DNA of 64,000 bases from Ferruginibacter sp. (GTDB taxonomy: Bacteria; Bacteroidota; Bacteroidia; Chitinophagales; Chitinophagaceae). The stretch lies in the NCBI GenBank assembly GCA_025963635.1, contig JAOQAK010000075.1, positions 1 through 64,000 on the forward strand. The letters run 5' to 3'. Shown here in pieces: positions 63,013-64,000 of the stretch. Position numbers and translations under genes: made by a program. Numbering within the stretch: position 1 is the first letter of the stretch; every line of letters starts with the position of its first letter. Below the pieces are notes generated by a model. The model had not been told where the DNA came from and did no database searches. It saw only the letters and a list, made by a program, of their open reading frames with translations.

Positions 63013-63780
63013 TTATAAGAAGAATATATTTTCAGCATTCGCTGTGGTTACTGCGGCAATCTCCTGCAAAGAACAGGCTTTTACCTCAGCCAATTTTGCA
63101 AGGATGTATTTCAGGTAACTGCTTTCATTTCTTTTACCGCGAAATGGAGCAGGAGTTAAATATGGAGCATCTGTTTCCAATACAAGATGTTTAAGTTCAA
63201 TTTTCTTAAGTATTTCAGCCAAGCCTGCATTTTTATAAGTGAGTACGCCGCCAATACCAAGATAAAAGCCAGCATTAATAATCTCCACCGCCTGTTCATA
63301 GCTACCACTAAAACAATGAAAAATGCCCCTTACACCCTTTGAAACATATCGCTTAACTATTTGGATTGTTTCCGCCATTGCATTTCGGGTATGAATCGAT
63401 ATTGGAAGGCCATATTGGATTGACCATTCAATTTGGGTTGAGAAAGCCTTTGCCTGTTCTGTTATATAAGTTTTATCCCAATAATAATCGAGTCCAATTT
63501 CCCCCACAGCTGCAAAGCTCCTCTTTGCAAGCCACTGTTCAACTATTTCCAATTCTTCCTTATAATTCTCTTTAACAGAACATGGATGCAGTCCCATCAT
63601 GGCAAAGCATTTGCCAGGAAACCGCTGTTCCAGGCTCATCATAGAATCAATTGCTGTGCTGTCAATACCCGGCAAATAGAACTTCTGCACACCTTCTGCC
63701 TCTGCCCTTTGCAATACGTCATCAATGTCCCCTGCAAATTCTTCTGAATATAAATGGCAATGAGTATCTGTTATTATCAT
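63013..63780 (-). CDS. tatD: TatD-family metal-dependent hydrolase / DNase
   Basis: 255 residues from the ATG at 63780 (MIITDTHCHLYSEEF); the track's upstream 33 residues are not family-like. TIM-barrel metallohydrolase: THCH (His7, His9), GEIGLDYYWD (metal Glu), HTRNA, FHCFSG and ETDAPYLTP, all in order. Members have 3'-5' exonuclease or D-aminoacyl-tRNA deacylase-like activity; the exact role is not certain. It is followed by tRNA-Ser on the same strand, about 100 bases on. Confidence 0.95.
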   Translation of the reverse strand: MIITDTHCHLYSEEFAGDIDDVLQRAEAEGVQKFYLPGIDSTAIDSMMSLEQRFPGKCFAMMGLHPCSVKENYKEELEIVEQWLAKRSFAAVGEIGLDYYWDKTYITEQAKAFSTQIEWSIQYGLPISIHTRNAMAETIQIVKRYVSKGVRGIFHCFSGSYEQAVEIINAGFYLGIGGVLTYKNAGLAEILKKIELKHLVLETDAPYLTPAPFRGKRNESSYLKYILAKLAEVKACSLQEIAAVTTANAENIFFL

Positions 63781-63880
63781 AAATAAAGTAAAGTCAAAAG
63801 TGATTAAAAAGATGGAAATATAGAAATCTATCTTCAAAATTAAGCTATAGTCAGCCAAGCAGAATCTATTAACAATCATT

Positions 63881-64000
63881 ATAGTATGACAACACTGACT
63901 TCGTCGACAACGTTTTTTTTATTACTCTACAGCTGGGGATAAATATGTGAAAAAAAATATTGCTATTTCAAAAACAACTTTGTACCTTTCGGTCAGTTTT
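63881..64000 (+). other. Window end with weak promoter-like sequence
   Basis: No gene starts before the window ends. TTG (63960-63962), 20-base spacer and TACCTTTC (63983-63990) resemble the Bacteroidetes promoter apart from the last base, and may serve a gene outside the window. Confidence 0.35.

Overview
The window is chromosomal DNA from a Bacteroidetes bacterium, most likely the family Chitinophagaceae (family placement is inference). The signs are promoters of the TTTG-N18-TAnnTTTG type instead of -35/-10 boxes, very few Shine-Dalgarno sequences, a type IX secretion C-terminal domain, an MG2/alpha-2-macroglobulin protein with a SusC-like segment, a glycine-rich RRM protein, and S6-S18-L9 gene order. 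No rRNA, CRISPR array, integrase or transposase was seen.

Layout. 1-1259 is the 3' end of secA. 1432-7768 (minus) holds an outer-membrane barrel-like protein and two exported amidohydrolases, one of them a tandem fusion. 7887-25699 (plus) is mainly housekeeping: deoC, a SPOR protein, an M20 amidohydrolase, maeB (malic enzyme-PTA fusion), a kinase-like hypothetical, mlaE-mlaF, sucD, a 2,055-residue alpha-2-macroglobulin, rpsF-rpsR-rplI and a small exported protein. 25867-26313 is a cold-shock-type RNA-binding protein and 26610-27830 a T9SS cargo protein. 28421-59340 (minus) is one large surface polysaccharide locus of about 30 kb. 60493-63780 holds an OmpA-like protein, a small basic protein, tRNA-Ser(GGA) and tatD.

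The polysaccharide locus reads as a Wzx/Wzy system. Wza and Wzc-type export proteins come first. Next is an aldolase / KdsB-like cytidylyltransferase / HAD phosphatase trio, then two tandem FdtA-type ketoisomerases, an N-acetyltransferase and a DegT transaminase (a dTDP-3-acetamido-3,6-dideoxyhexose branch). Then follow an acyltransferase, the flippase, several glycosyltransferases, an FkbM-type methyltransferase, the polymerase/ligase, an asparagine-synthetase-type amidotransferase and a PaaK/CapK-like adenylating enzyme. It ends with a WbuB-like transferase, a nucleotide-sugar reductase/epimerase and a WecA/WbpL-type initiating phosphotransferase. An XRE regulator with a cluster of TGTAGCA sites, a YdcF/ElyC protein and a CapD-type 4,6-dehydratase lie beyond it. 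CapD, the reductase and the WecA-like enzyme can together supply the first lipid-linked 6-deoxy-HexNAc.

Most worth a second look: the aldolase-KdsB-HAD trio, which could make a CMP-activated keto-sugar by a route other than NeuB/KdsA; intergenic heptad-repeat arrays that begin at stop codons, and a 74-bp repeat present twice; a SusC-type sequence near the bait region of the alpha-2-macroglobulin; an in-frame GC palindrome in the same gene; amidohydrolase domains lacking metal ligands; a probable leaderless mlaE transcript; and the TGTAGCA operator cluster.
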